DNA from: Syngnathus acus
Lineage: Eukaryota > Chordata > Actinopteri > Syngnathiformes > Syngnathidae
NCBI RefSeq assembly: GCF_901709675.1
Contig: NC_051098.1
Span: 1,663,500-1,727,499, forward strand
DNA length: 64,000 nt
Reading direction: 5' to 3'
Part shown: piece after piece, positions 34,148 to 43,410 of the stretch
How the letters are laid out: the number at the start of each line of letters is the position of its first letter
How positions within the stretch are numbered: the first letter of the stretch is position 1
Made by a program: the position numbers and the translations under genes
Notes under the pieces: model-generated
What the model was told of the DNA's origin: nothing
The model's database searches: none
What the model saw: only the letters and a program-made list of their open reading frames with translations

Positions 34148-34161
34148 CTGGGCCCATAACC
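34148..34161 (-). other. Copia primer binding site: initiator tRNA-Met anticodon arm
   Basis: On the minus strand GGTTATGGGCCCAG immediately follows the 5' LTR. It is complementary to CUGGGCCCAUAACC of initiator tRNA-Met, which contains the CAU anticodon. Drosophila copia primes from the same internal site using a half tRNA. Confidence 0.9.
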
Positions 34162-34383
34162 TGTTGGCAGAGTAGCCATACAGCAGCAGGTACTTGCGAG
34201 AAACCCAATTGCACCTAACTCAGTGGAATAAAATAAAGAAAGACAAAGAGGACGATCAACTCTGTTTGCACACCATTCACTGCAACTACTGCGACAACAG
34301 CTAGTAGGAACACTGCGCAGCATGCAGGAAGGCTTTTTATTAAACACGCCCACTTAATTAACACAGGTGTCTTCACTTAGACA
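34162..34383 (-). repeat. 5' LTR of the copia element, truncated
   Basis: 222 bases matching 26677-26898. The remaining 101 bases of a full LTR are missing, where (TA)n and the Tc1 left end begin. Confidence 0.88.
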
Positions 34384-34666
34384 ATATATATATATATACG
34401 TATATATACAGGACTGTCTCAGAAAATTTGAATATTGTGATAAAGTTCTTTATTTTCTGTAATGCAATTAAAAAACAAAAATGTCATACATTCTGGAGTC
34501 ATTACAAATCAACTGAAATATTGCAAGCCTTTTATTATTTTAATATTGCTGATTATGGCATACAGCTTAAGAAAACTCAAATATCCTATATCAAAATATT
34601 TGAATATTTCCTCAGACCAAGTAAAAAAAAAGTTTATAATGTCCATTAATGCACTCAGTATTTTAT

Positions 34667-34935
34667 TTATTTAGCGAATGCAAAGTCCCGAAGCCAACCA
34701 GTTGCCTCCTGGTCTGCTGTATGGAGGGTGACTAACCCTCCTTCAAGTCTGTGGAGAGGACAAAGTTCTATGATGTGTTCCATGGAATGCTCCTCTCCAC
34801 AAGCACACAGGGGGGTGAGGCTACTGCCCCATTTGTGAAGGCTGGCCAAGCAGGGGCCATGTCCAGTCCAGAAACGATTGAGTGTGGAGCACTGTCTTCT
34901 TGAGAGGTTGGTGCCAGGGACCTGATGGTTGAGGG
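34667..34935 (-). pseudogene. LINE C-terminal CCHC finger
   Basis: Reads RRQCSTLNRFWTGHGPCLASL, then LCACGEEHSMEHIIELCPLHRLEGG and a stop after DFAFAK. This is the same C-terminal module as at 24415-24816, from a different subfamily. It is cut from the RT by the insertions to its right. Confidence 0.75.
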
Positions 34936-34936
34936 C

Positions 34937-36255
34937 TCGTGAGTGAACGATTCGTTCAGAATGAACGACTCTTTTCAGTGAACGAGAGTGAACGAATCAC
35001 TTTAGGAAGTGATTCCTTTTTCCTTTCATATATAACTTCAACCAGTAGATGTCAGTAATGCCCATTGAAGCTGGTGCTACCTCGCCGTAAAACAAAACGA
35101 AGAAGAAAATCAGCCAATCAGCAGCGCCAGCGAGCGTTAGATGGAGGAGGGACTTTACGAGTCAGTGACGTAACTTCCCGTTCACGAACGAGTCGTGAAT
35201 TGCATTTCCTGTTCACCAACGAACGAATCTGTGAGTGAACGAATCACTCAGTGAGTGAATCACTCAGTGAGTGAATACTCACTGAGTGAATCACTCACTG
35301 AGTGAATCACTCACTGAGTGAATCACTCACTGAGTGAATCACTCACTGAGTGAATCACTCACTGAGTGATTCGCATTTCCAGTTCACCGCGAGAACGGAT
35401 CAGTGAGGGAACGAATCCTGGCTTTCCCGTTCGCGAACGAGTCAATGAGTGAAATGCCTTCTTGTGCATCAACGGATCAGTCAGTGAATATGTTGCGTCT
35501 CCTGGCATGAACTATGGAAGCCAGAATGTAGATTCACGATTTACTTATAGTAGGTTTTAAATAACGTGTATGCATATATATGCCTAAATGTTGTTATCCA
35601 ATATATCGACTGCAGTTCCACATTAGATTGCTGAAATGTACTTTTTTTATTATTCTTATAAACATTTATGTTATAACTTGTCTGGTGTTTTATTCCTTGT
35701 TTTTATATTCGCCATTCAAAACATAAAAATCAGACATTTGGTTAACTGCTTTATATGACAATATGTATGTGTTTTACGTTGTTATATTGTTGGTGTCCCC
35801 AAAATTAACAAATGTCGGCATAACGTTTTTTTCTTTCAACCTTTTATTCAAACACAAACATAAACACATTCGGTATAATAACACCATCAACTACTAGCCA
35901 ACAAATACAAAATTAAAATATCAATGTCGGCATAACGTGTGTCGGCTGGCAATAGCATAGCAGCAATGCTGTCTGTCACTCACTCACTCACTCACTCACT
36001 CACTCACTCACTCACTCACTCACTCACTCACTCACTCACTCACTCACTCACTCACTCACTCACTCACTCACTCACTCGGGAAGACCAATCAGCAGCGCCA
36101 GGGAGCGTTAGATGGAGGAGGGACTTTACGAGTCAGTGACGTAACTTCCCGTTCACGAACGAGTCGTGAATTTATTATTATTAATATTACTATTTTTCAT
36201 TGAACGATTCGTTTTAACGAATCTTTTGAGTGAACTGATTCTAATTTAGTTGGTC
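34937..36255. repeat. GTGAACGA/ACTCACTG-rich repeat block
   Basis: Built from words such as GTGAACGAATCACT, GAGTGAATCACTCACT and GTTCACGAACGAGTCGTGAA. A block of about 87 bases (from CAATCAGCAGCGCCAG through GGAGGAGGGACTTTACGAG to GAGTCGTGAA) occurs at about 35115-35200 and again at 36087-36172 in the same orientation. GAGTGAATCACTCACT units repeat at 35225-35370. It interrupts the LINE; clean termini were not found, so the class is uncertain. Confidence 0.6.
35976..36077. repeat. (CACT)n microsatellite
   Basis: About 25 uninterrupted ACTC units inside the repeat block. The Leu-Thr-His-Ser open frame across it is a repeat artefact. Confidence 0.97.
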
Positions 36256-36431
36256 GTCTGGACGGGAGTCGAGCAGTGGGTGGGTTGTAGATGTCTGTAT
36301 AGAGGCTTTGCAGCTGACGTCATCAAGCTACCCACATTAGCTTGGCGGCCATCATGGCGGTCAACTTTTCAGTGCCGGTCAACGACTCACACACGCTTTC
36401 TTGTTATATCTGCTGCTATTTGAGCTTAAAA

Positions 36432-36609
36432 ATGCCGGATACCTGCTGTGCTGTTGGATGTAGCAATAGACGAGGCGATAAACCAAATCTTAGCTTCTAT
36501 AGATTTCCGGCGAACATGAAAAAACGTGATAAATGGATCGCGGATATTCGTCGTGAACGATGGAAACCTACGATTTACACAAGGATATGCAATGAGGACT
36601 TCATATCAG
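36432..36609 (+). pseudogene. THAP zinc-finger exon of the transposon
   Basis: Starts MPDTCCAVGCSNRRGD (C-x4-C start), continues SFYRFPANMKKRDKWIADIRRERWKP and ends ICNEDF, followed by the splice donor CAG-GTATGT at 36609/36610. In THAP domains the last ligand pair is C-x-x-H; here the fourth position is Asp (CNED). THAP fingers bind the transposon ends. The remaining transposase is deleted, so this is a remnant and not a host thap gene. Confidence 0.75.
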
Positions 36610-36974
36610 GTATGTAAACAAACTATTCACCCCTGATTTGTTTCACAAAATGTGAAATAATACAATATGGGATGATACAAATATGATTGTTGAAAATGCT
36701 GGGTGCATTTTTAGAAAGGCAGCAAGAGCAGCAAGGCAGGGAATGGGATGATTTCTTCAGTTCACCCCCCCCGTTTTTATTTTGTGTTTATTTTTTGATG
36801 ATGCTTGAAAACGTTATCAATGTAAATATTGAATTATATTTATTGGTTAAGTTTTCAAGCCAATCAGATGTGGCATCATGCAAAAATAAACAAATAATAA
36901 AAATGGTAGCAACTTGAACAGACAGGTACAGTATCTGAATGATTTCACTCTATTCAGTTTTTTAATATGTCAAG

Positions 36975-37193
36975 TTATGAAATGCCATTACAAAACAAAT
37001 CGACGAGGTAATTATAAATATCTGGATATGAGCGTTCAGGCAGGTCGGCTGTTGCAAAATGCTCGGGCGATTTTAGCATGCTTCTCGGTAAAAGGTACGG
37101 ATCCGTTGTGCCAACAAGTTTCAACTTCTCTCTGTGACGATTCTTGGAGTCTTCATCCAAATGCCTAACTTCGTTGGATAGCAAATCAGCCAT
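36975..37193 (-). pseudogene. YqaJ-family-like N-terminal exon
   Basis: A 72-codon frame reads RHREKLKLVGTTDPYLLPR, then ERSYPDIYNYLVDLF. The Y-P-D-I-x-N-Y-L motif recalls the start of the fish proteins with a YqaJ exonuclease domain that accompany THAP transposons. The exonuclease domain itself is missing. The match is by eye to a short motif. Confidence 0.5.
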
Positions 37194-37389
37194 AATTCGG
37201 AAGAAATCGGTGAAAACGTAGCGCAGAAATCAGACAATCCATACAAACACGTAGGAACGAGCTGACTAGTTGACCGCCAAGATGGCGGCATAACACAAAA
37301 TCACGTGATAAAACCACGTGACTGCAAAGCCTCTATTGATCGGTAGATGGGGAGAGTCTTTGATCTTTTGAAGCATCTTATGAGTGACT

Positions 37390-38126
37390 GCTTCTCGCCG
37401 GATATGTGTGTGTGGGGGGGTGTTTGATAGGACAGGAAGCCAGGTGAGTGGTGTTGAGCGGATAGTCCCGGTTATGGTCCTCATGGTGTTGAGCAGGGTG
37501 TCCAAATAGTGAGTGTGGGGGGACATTGACCAGACAGGGGCACAATATTCAGTTGCAGAGTATGCAAGGGCCAGTGCCGAGGTGCGCAGTGTGGACGCTG
37601 CTGCCCCCCATTTCACACCAGCGAGTTTGCAGAGCAGGTTGTTCCTTGATTTAACTTTGGCTGCCGTCCCCTTTAGGTGTTCCTTAAAAGATAGGGTCTG
37701 GTCAAGGGTCACTCCAAGGTAGGTTGGGTTGGAGGCGTGCTTCAGCTTGAGTCCACCCAGGTAGATGTTTAGTTCTCTGGCAGCTTTTGCGCTATGGAGA
37801 TGGAATACGCTGGATACAGTTTTTGCTGGGCTTGGCTTTAGGCGCCAAGTTTTACAGAACTGGTCCAGTTTGACAAGATCTTCTGTGAGCACCCGTTCCA
37901 GTTGGTCAAAGTCTGGTGCTTGAAATGGCAGACAGGGTCCCCTGATGTTTTGTACGCTTGTAGGAGTGCAGCGCTTTCTTTGTCCAGGCATGGGACGTAC
38001 GTCGGTAGCCTCATGGGATGGCTGAGTGGGCAGCTTTGTAGATAGCGTTGCAGAAGCGGTTGTAGGCTTCATCGACAGTGATGGTGTGGAGTGGGATGGT
38101 GACAACACTCCTATCGAGAGTTTCAC
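37390..38126 (-). pseudogene. LINE RT late region with upstream linker
   Basis: The frame reads LDQFCKTWRLKPSPAKTVSS, LGGLKLKHASNPTYLGVTLD, KVKSRNNLLCKLAGVKWGA, ALALAYSATEYCAPVWSMS and GTIRSTPLTWLPVLSN. This is the part of I/Nimb-like RT that follows the palm. The palm with its F-A-D-D site is missing upstream; the join lies near 37900, where linker sequence runs straight into late RT. Confidence 0.75.
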
Positions 38127-38199
38127 TGTATTTCTTCCAGTTGGCTTTGCGGAAGTTCCAGCGCATCTTCCTTGGGCTGTTTATGACTGGGAGCTTGTA

Positions 38200-38492
38200 C
38201 ACATTGACAATATTGAAACCACCGATAGTTATGGTGTCAGAGAAATGTGTTGTTTTCAAGTGGTTTGCTTCAACTATGTCAGAGCGCACATAGGTGGCCC
38301 GTCCATGTTTGGCATGTGGGGTGTGGCACAGGAGGTCAAAGCCTTTGATGGTGAAGCCTCAGTGGCAATGTGAGTCTTTTGGAGGCAGATAACGTCAAAC
38401 GAGTGTTGGAAGGTGAGGACTTCAATAAGGCTTCGCTTGGCTGCAGAAAGACCTTCGACATTTAGTTGTAGTATTCGAAGGGCAGGTCCCAC
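38200..38492 (-). pseudogene. LINE endonuclease N-terminal fragment
   Basis: Reads LRILQLNVEGLSAAKRSLIE then FDVICLQKTHIAT, the first two endonuclease motifs; relatives have QETH, so the usual catalytic Glu is Lys here. It is followed in another frame by HFSDTITIGGFNIVNVYK. The middle of the endonuclease is deleted before RWNFRKANWKKYSETL near 38160. Confidence 0.7.
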
Positions 38493-38600
38493 CGCGCGAG
38501 GTGCTCTTGAAGTTGTTTACTATCGGCTTTGGGACTGTGACTAGGATTCTTTGACTTGGCTCTCAAGCGTCGTCTCTTGAAATTTAATCTGCTGGTAGGA

Positions 38601-39680
38601 TCATTTGCTTCCCTGGGCAAGCCCGGGTACTGACAGGGGGCGCGACGAGAACGCTGATCCATTGCCCCATGCACTCAATACTTGGTTGGGAATCCTTTTG
38701 CACGGATTACTGCAACCAATGCGGCGTGGCATGGAGGCAATCAGCCTGTGGCATTGCTGAGGTGTTATGGATGCCCAGGATGCTTCAATAGCGGCCTTTA
38801 GCTCATTTGCATTGTTGGGTCTGGTGTCTTTCAGCTTCTTCTTCACAATACCCCACAAATTCTCTATGGGGTTCAGGTCAGGGGAATTGGCAGGCCAATC
38901 GAGGACAGTGATGCCGTGGTCAGTACACCATTTACTGGTGGTTTTGGCACTGTGGGCAGGTGCCAGATCATGCTGGAAAATGAAATCATCATCTCCATAG
39001 AGCTTTTCAGCATGCGGAAGCATCTAGTGCTCTAAAATCTCTTGGTACACAGCTGCATTTACGCTGGACTTGATGAAACACAGTGGACCAACACCAGCCG
39101 CTGACATGGCTTCCCAAACCATCGCTGACTGTGGGAAGTTCACACTGGATTTCAAACAACTTGGATTTTGCTTCTCTCCAGCCTTTCTCCAAACTCTGGC
39201 GCCTTGACTTCCAAATGAGATACAAAACTTGCTTTCGTCTGAAAAGAGGACTTTGGACCACTCTGCAACTGTCCAGTGCTTCTTTTCCATAGCCCAAGTC
39301 AGACGCTTCTTCCGTTGTCTTGAGTTCAGAAGTGGCTTGACCATGGGAATAAGGCTATTCTAGCCCATTTCCCGGACACGTCTGTGAACAGTGGCTTTTG
39401 ATACCTGGACTCCAGCTTCAGTCCACTGTCTTTGAAGCTCCCCCAAATTCGGGAAGTGACTCTTCTTCACAATGCTGTTAAGGCTGCGGTCATCTCTCTT
39501 AGTTGTGCAATGTTTCCTGCCACATTTCCCCCTCCCAACAGACTTTTTGTGGATGTGCTTTGAAACTGCACTCTGTGAACAGCTTGCTCTTTGAGAAATT
39601 TCTTTTTGTGTCTTACCCTCCTGATGGAGGGTGTCAATGATGGTCCTCTGGACAACAGTCAGATCAGCAGTCTTCCCCAT
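38601..39680 (-). pseudogene. Tc1-like transposase with in-frame stops
   Basis: Full-length (about 340 codons) but broken by two in-frame TAG codons (39360-39362, 39024-39026) and a 1-base insertion close to the C-terminus. The N-terminus has the paired HTH DNA-binding region (MGKTADLTVVQRTIIDTLHQ, SQSAVSKHIHKK, SKATVHRRVREMG). The DDE core shows LFSDESKFCIS, FQHDLAPAHSAKTT and DWPANSPDLNPIENLWG. Tc1 transposases cut and paste the element at TA sites. Confidence 0.93.
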
Positions 39681-39940
39681 ACTTGTGTGTTAGTTTACTG
39701 AACCAAGCTGAGTGTTTTTCAAGGCTGAGGAAACCCTTGCAGGTGTTTCGAGTTAATTAGACGATTCAAGTGATAACTTGAATACCCTACTAGTATACTT
39801 TTTCATGATATTCTAATATTTTGAGATATGATATTTGAGTTTTCTTAAGCTGTATGCCATAATCAGCAATATTAAAATAATAAAAGGCTTGCAATATTTC
39901 AGTTGATTTGTTTGTTTCAGTTGAACCAGCTCAGTGGCCG

Positions 39941-40262
39941 AGAACCAGCTCAGTGGCCTAGTGGTAGAGTGTCCGCCCTGAGACTGGAAGGTTGTGGGTT
40001 CAAACCCCGGCCGGGTCATACCAAAGACTATAAAAATGGGACCCATTGCCTCCCTGCTTGGCACTCAGCATTAAGGGTTGGAATTGGGGGGTTAGATCAC
40101 CAAATGATTCCCGAGCGCGGCGCCGCTGCTGCTCACTGCTCCCCTCTCCCCCAGGGGATGGATCAAAATCACACGGGGATGGGTCAAATGCAGAGGACAC
40201 ATTTCACCACACCCAGATGCGTGTGTGACGATCATTGGGACTTAAAAAAAAAAAAAAAAAAA
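39941..40262 (+). mobile_element. tRNA-derived SINE, copy 2
   Basis: Same family as 2737-3060, more complete: A box CCTAGTGGTAGAG, B box GGTTCAAACCCC, body to GATCATTGGGACTT, and an A tail of about 19. The head is partly duplicated: AACCAGCTCAGTGGCC occurs at 39924-39939 and again at 39943-39958. It replaces the end of the Tc1 element. Confidence 0.88.
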
Positions 40263-40363
40263 GAAATTTGGGTGCGTATTGTACAGGCTTTTTTCCAGCA
40301 TCAACATGCCATTTTTAGGGTGCGTATTATACATGGGGGCGCATTATACATGGAAAAAAACTG

Positions 40364-40423
<60 letters not shown>

Positions 40424-41575
40424 CGTACGTGCGTGCAAGTTAATATGGCAAGTTCTATCTTATCTTATCTTAATATGCTCATTATGACCTAATAAAATTT
40501 GAAATCTTTTCATGTATTGTTGCCGTACAAAAACTTCAACATCTCACAGGATCTTGTGAGACCGGAATTAAATATCAAGCACGCCACACTAGTGACACTA
40601 GTCTTGGCATCTTTACGTTGACAATTTCACCAAGCAATCAATTATGTCCGAGAAATTAACTTTGTTTGCTTACACGAATTGGACGTCTAAACAAACTCAA
40701 TGACAAAATAAATACATAAATAAAAAAAACGGTTTAATTTCGGGAAAAAGTCATACAGAAAACGGCTGGATATTTACTTGATGGTTAGACAAGATCTGAT
40801 GAGTACAAACCAATATTTTATCTTACCTACAATTTTGTCTTAGAATTTTCTTCATTGGAATGATGTGGTGTGATCCTTAAAACAGGACATAATACTGATA
40901 TTATGATCATTGAGGAGTTTTAAATCTTAATTATGTGTTCCACTGAATTCATATGATTCTCCTCATCTCCTCTGCTCATACAGACAAGCTAGTTATGCCA
41001 CGTCATGGCAAACCATTCTTCTCCAATGACTTCCGATGCCTGCAGAGTCGTTGAAAGGAAGAAAAGGTCACAACCTTCCTGGGAGATGTTTTACGATGGT
41101 AGGGTTGAGAACGTCTGATTTGTCTCCACTGGAGCGTGTTGCTGGCATCATCTACATGGAAAGAGCAAGTGAGTGAGGGTTAGGGTGTTCTTGGATGGAT
41201 GTGTGGAGGAGGGCAAGCTGTAAATTAGCCAGTTTGGCAGGCTAATGGTCAGATGTGGTTTAAAAGACCAATACCCACCTTGACCTCAGTTTAGGACATG
41301 CAGCTGAGCCAAGAATGGGAGGAGGCATAGGCGCAGATGGCACTGGGGATGGAGGAGGGGGGAGGGGCATGTCGCACGCTCTTAAATTGACCAAAAAAGT
41401 CATGTAGGACTAATGTTCCTCTTCGATCGGGACGGGCATGGAGCCTGCATAAATTATGTTGTGATGTAACTGCTGATGCATTTAAATTCCAGCAAAAATG
41501 TGGAAAGTTGTACCTTTAATCAATCGTCTTCCTGATGTCGGCTCTCCAACTTGGCAAGGAAGGATACAAATATTA
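40263..41575. other. Intergenic stretch with (TA)n(GT)n
   Basis: A fragment with GGTGCGTATTATACATGG-type tandem words (40270-40355) leads into a TA/GT microsatellite (about 40366-40438). The rest is AT-rich with no recognised gene. Confidence 0.5.
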
Positions 41576-42855
41576 CCGTATTGGCCCGAATATAAGACCG
41601 TGTTTTTTGCATTGAAATAAGACTGGAAAAGTGGGGGTCGTCTTACATTCGGGGTCTAGACATTATACCCATTCACAACGCTAGATGACGCCAGATATCT
41701 TTAAAGCGAATGCTGAACTTAACTCCCCAGGCCAAAGCAAACCCCTGTCACAAAGAATGAAAATAAAAATAGCTGTTAGAAAGGTTCCTATGTTGATGTT
41801 GAAATGTTGGAAAGTTACGTCACCGCGCCTTAAGTCTCGCATCATACGAGTTGCCGTTACGCAGCGGCATGGTGACTAACGGTCGCCAGCAAATTTATTT
41901 TGTTGTTTTGATGACTTATGTTTGGTGTGTTGCCGAGAGTATTTAATTTATGGTTATTTAGTATAGCGGAACCGTTACGCGCAGTTAGTTATGTAATGTG
42001 TGCCGTCTACTAGTGTTGTGTGACATCAGAAGTTGAGCATTGACTTACGTGGTGTATTTCTGTCTGTTGCAGAACCACACACTACACACACACACATACA
42101 CACTCACTCCATACACCCTTCACACGCTCCATACAATAATCATACACACAAGAATCACATTCACACACCCAAAGACTCACCCTTGTACACTACACACACC
42201 TGCTCTCACATCCTTACGACCAAACATGTGCCTATACCCTTTTGCCAGTTTGCCTGTATGCCCCTATGAGCCACAGTGCCTGTTACGTTTTTGCCAATAA
42301 TTCAGTAAAGCAATCAAAACTGAACCATGTCTTCCCTCCTGTGTTCTGACCGACACCCTGGGACGAAAAGAGCATAACTATCTGAGCCAACCGCCTATAC
42401 AGTCCTCAGACTCCCCAACAATAGCGGTAGCAGTTTGCATTATTTTATTGCAATGTTTTTCCTTATTCAGATTTGTTTCAAGACTACAGTTACAGTTAGA
42501 CTTCACTGATGGTTAATGCAGTTATTGCAATTTGGTTGTTTTATCACAGTAGATTGGTTTATTTACATTTCAAAAACCAGAAGCCATTAATTTACAAATG
42601 TGATTGCACTTTAGTTTACATATTTAAATGTTGAGATATTAAGATGTGATAGACAGTTTTTGCATGATTTGAATGAGGCAAAATAACATGCTTTTTTCTC
42701 GAATATATTGTTATAATCATTTGTTTCAGATGTACTGTAATTATTTTCTGTATAAAAATTAAATTTGGTGTTCAAAAAGCATTTTTTCAAACTTGAGTCT
42801 TGAAAAAACGGGGTCGGCTTATAATCAGGGTCATCTTATATTCGGGCCAATATGG
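41576..42855. mobile_element. TA-flanked non-autonomous DNA transposon
   Basis: Left end CCGTATTGGCCCGAATATAA and right end TATTCGGGCCAATATGG are inverted, between TA dinucleotides (41574-41575, 42856-42857). The subterminal GTCGTCTTACATTCGGGG is echoed at the right. The interior has a (CA)n-rich patch near 42080-42200 and no transposase. The first seven bases equal those of the 1102-2580 element. Confidence 0.8.
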
Positions 42856-43017
42856 TACGAGCCAGACAAACAATAAACTGTTTTATCCACTACTCATGTA
42901 CAATCGTGTTAACCCCCAAAAGCCCGTTGTTTAGAAAATCTTGGAACTTGTGGACAAATATTTTTTATGATCATAAGGGTTCTTTGAGCCGTGCTTTGTC
43001 TGTACCTTCACCTAGGA

Positions 43018-43402
43018 CAGTGGTTCTTAACCTTGTAAAGAACCCCACCAGTTTCATAGGCGCATTCACCGAACTCCTCTTTAGTGAAAAATATAGTATA
43101 TATATATTTTTTAAATTCAAGACATATGTAGATGTTTTTTACTGGTGCACAAAATGAGCCGTGCATGAACACCCCCTTGTTCAAAGAACAAAACCAACAC
43201 AATGCATGAATTCACAACAAATTACATACCTGCAAATCAGTGTGACTTCTGCTGTTGCCTTTGCGAGAGCAGTTCAGATAAGTGTTATCACAAATTTATA
43301 AATCAGGTGTGTTCGGACCTCTGCAGTGGAGGCTCTGCCGAACCCCTGAGACCGACTCACTGAACCCCTCGGGTTCGATCGAACCCGGGTTAAGGAACAC
43401 TG
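43018..43402. mobile_element. Short hAT element
   Basis: Ends CAGTGGTTCTTAACC and GGGTTAAGGAACACTG. Exact 8-bp duplication ACCTAGGA at 43010-43017 and 43403-43410. 385 bases, no coding capacity. Confidence 0.92.
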
Positions 43403-43410
43403 ACCTAGGA

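Larger units (their letters stand above)
26677..34383 (-). mobile_element. Ty1/copia retrotransposon with nested insertions
   Basis: A minus-strand copia-order element (gag, protease, integrase, RT, RNase H). The 3' LTR is 26677-26999, with TGTTG/CAACA ends and a purine tract (GCAAATGGGGG) just inside. The 5' LTR at 34162-34383 has lost its first 101 bases to the adjoining TA repeat and Tc1 element. The shared 222 bases differ at about eight positions. It contains hAT insertions at 29597-29797 and 29958-30327 and a LINE at about 31537-33950. Stops and frameshifts disable it. Confidence 0.93.
36301..37334. mobile_element. THAP-encoding DNA transposon, ISL2EU-like, internally deleted
   Basis: Both ends are AGAGGCTTTGCAG, inverted and perfect over 13 bases, and an inner inverted pair (GGCGGTCAAC / GTTGACCGCC) lies about 45-70 bases inside. 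The flanking dinucleotide is AT on both sides (36299-36300, 37335-37336). Coding remnants point inward from both ends: a THAP finger exon on the plus strand and a YqaJ-family-like exon on the minus strand. That combination and a 2-bp duplication fit, from memory, the ISL2EU superfamily; P and Kolobok elements also have THAP domains but use 8-bp and TTAA targets. Confidence 0.7.
34663..38668 (-). mobile_element. I/Nimb-like LINE inserted in Tc1
   Basis: A target duplication ATGCACTCA(G/A)TA flanks it (34649-34661 and 38669-38681). The minus-strand 3' tail is (TAAA)n. Pieces in order: endonuclease start (38492-38274), linker (38289-38011), late RT (38126-37390), then after two later insertions the C-terminal finger (34940-34667). 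It lacks the RT palm. It carries the GAACGA-rich block (about 34937-36255) and the THAP transposon (36301-37334). Confidence 0.8.
34409..39911 (-). mobile_element. Tc1/mariner element split by a LINE and cut at one end
   Basis: The left end begins CAGGACTGTCTCAGAAAAT after TA. The transposase (minus strand) lies at 38601-39680. At 39840-39911 the partner inverted repeat begins (CTTAAGCTGTATGCCATAATC pairs with GATTATGGCATACAGCTTAAG at 34552-34572) but stops where a SINE starts. The 4-kb LINE at 34663-38668 is inserted between the left end and the transposase. Confidence 0.9.

Noticed and set aside
35225-36077. CRISPR-like array of regular repeats
   Set aside because: The GAGTGAATCACTCACT and ACTC units have no unique spacers, and the genome is vertebrate.
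36432-36609. Host thap gene exon
   Set aside because: It lies between inverted transposon ends with an AT duplication and has no downstream exon.
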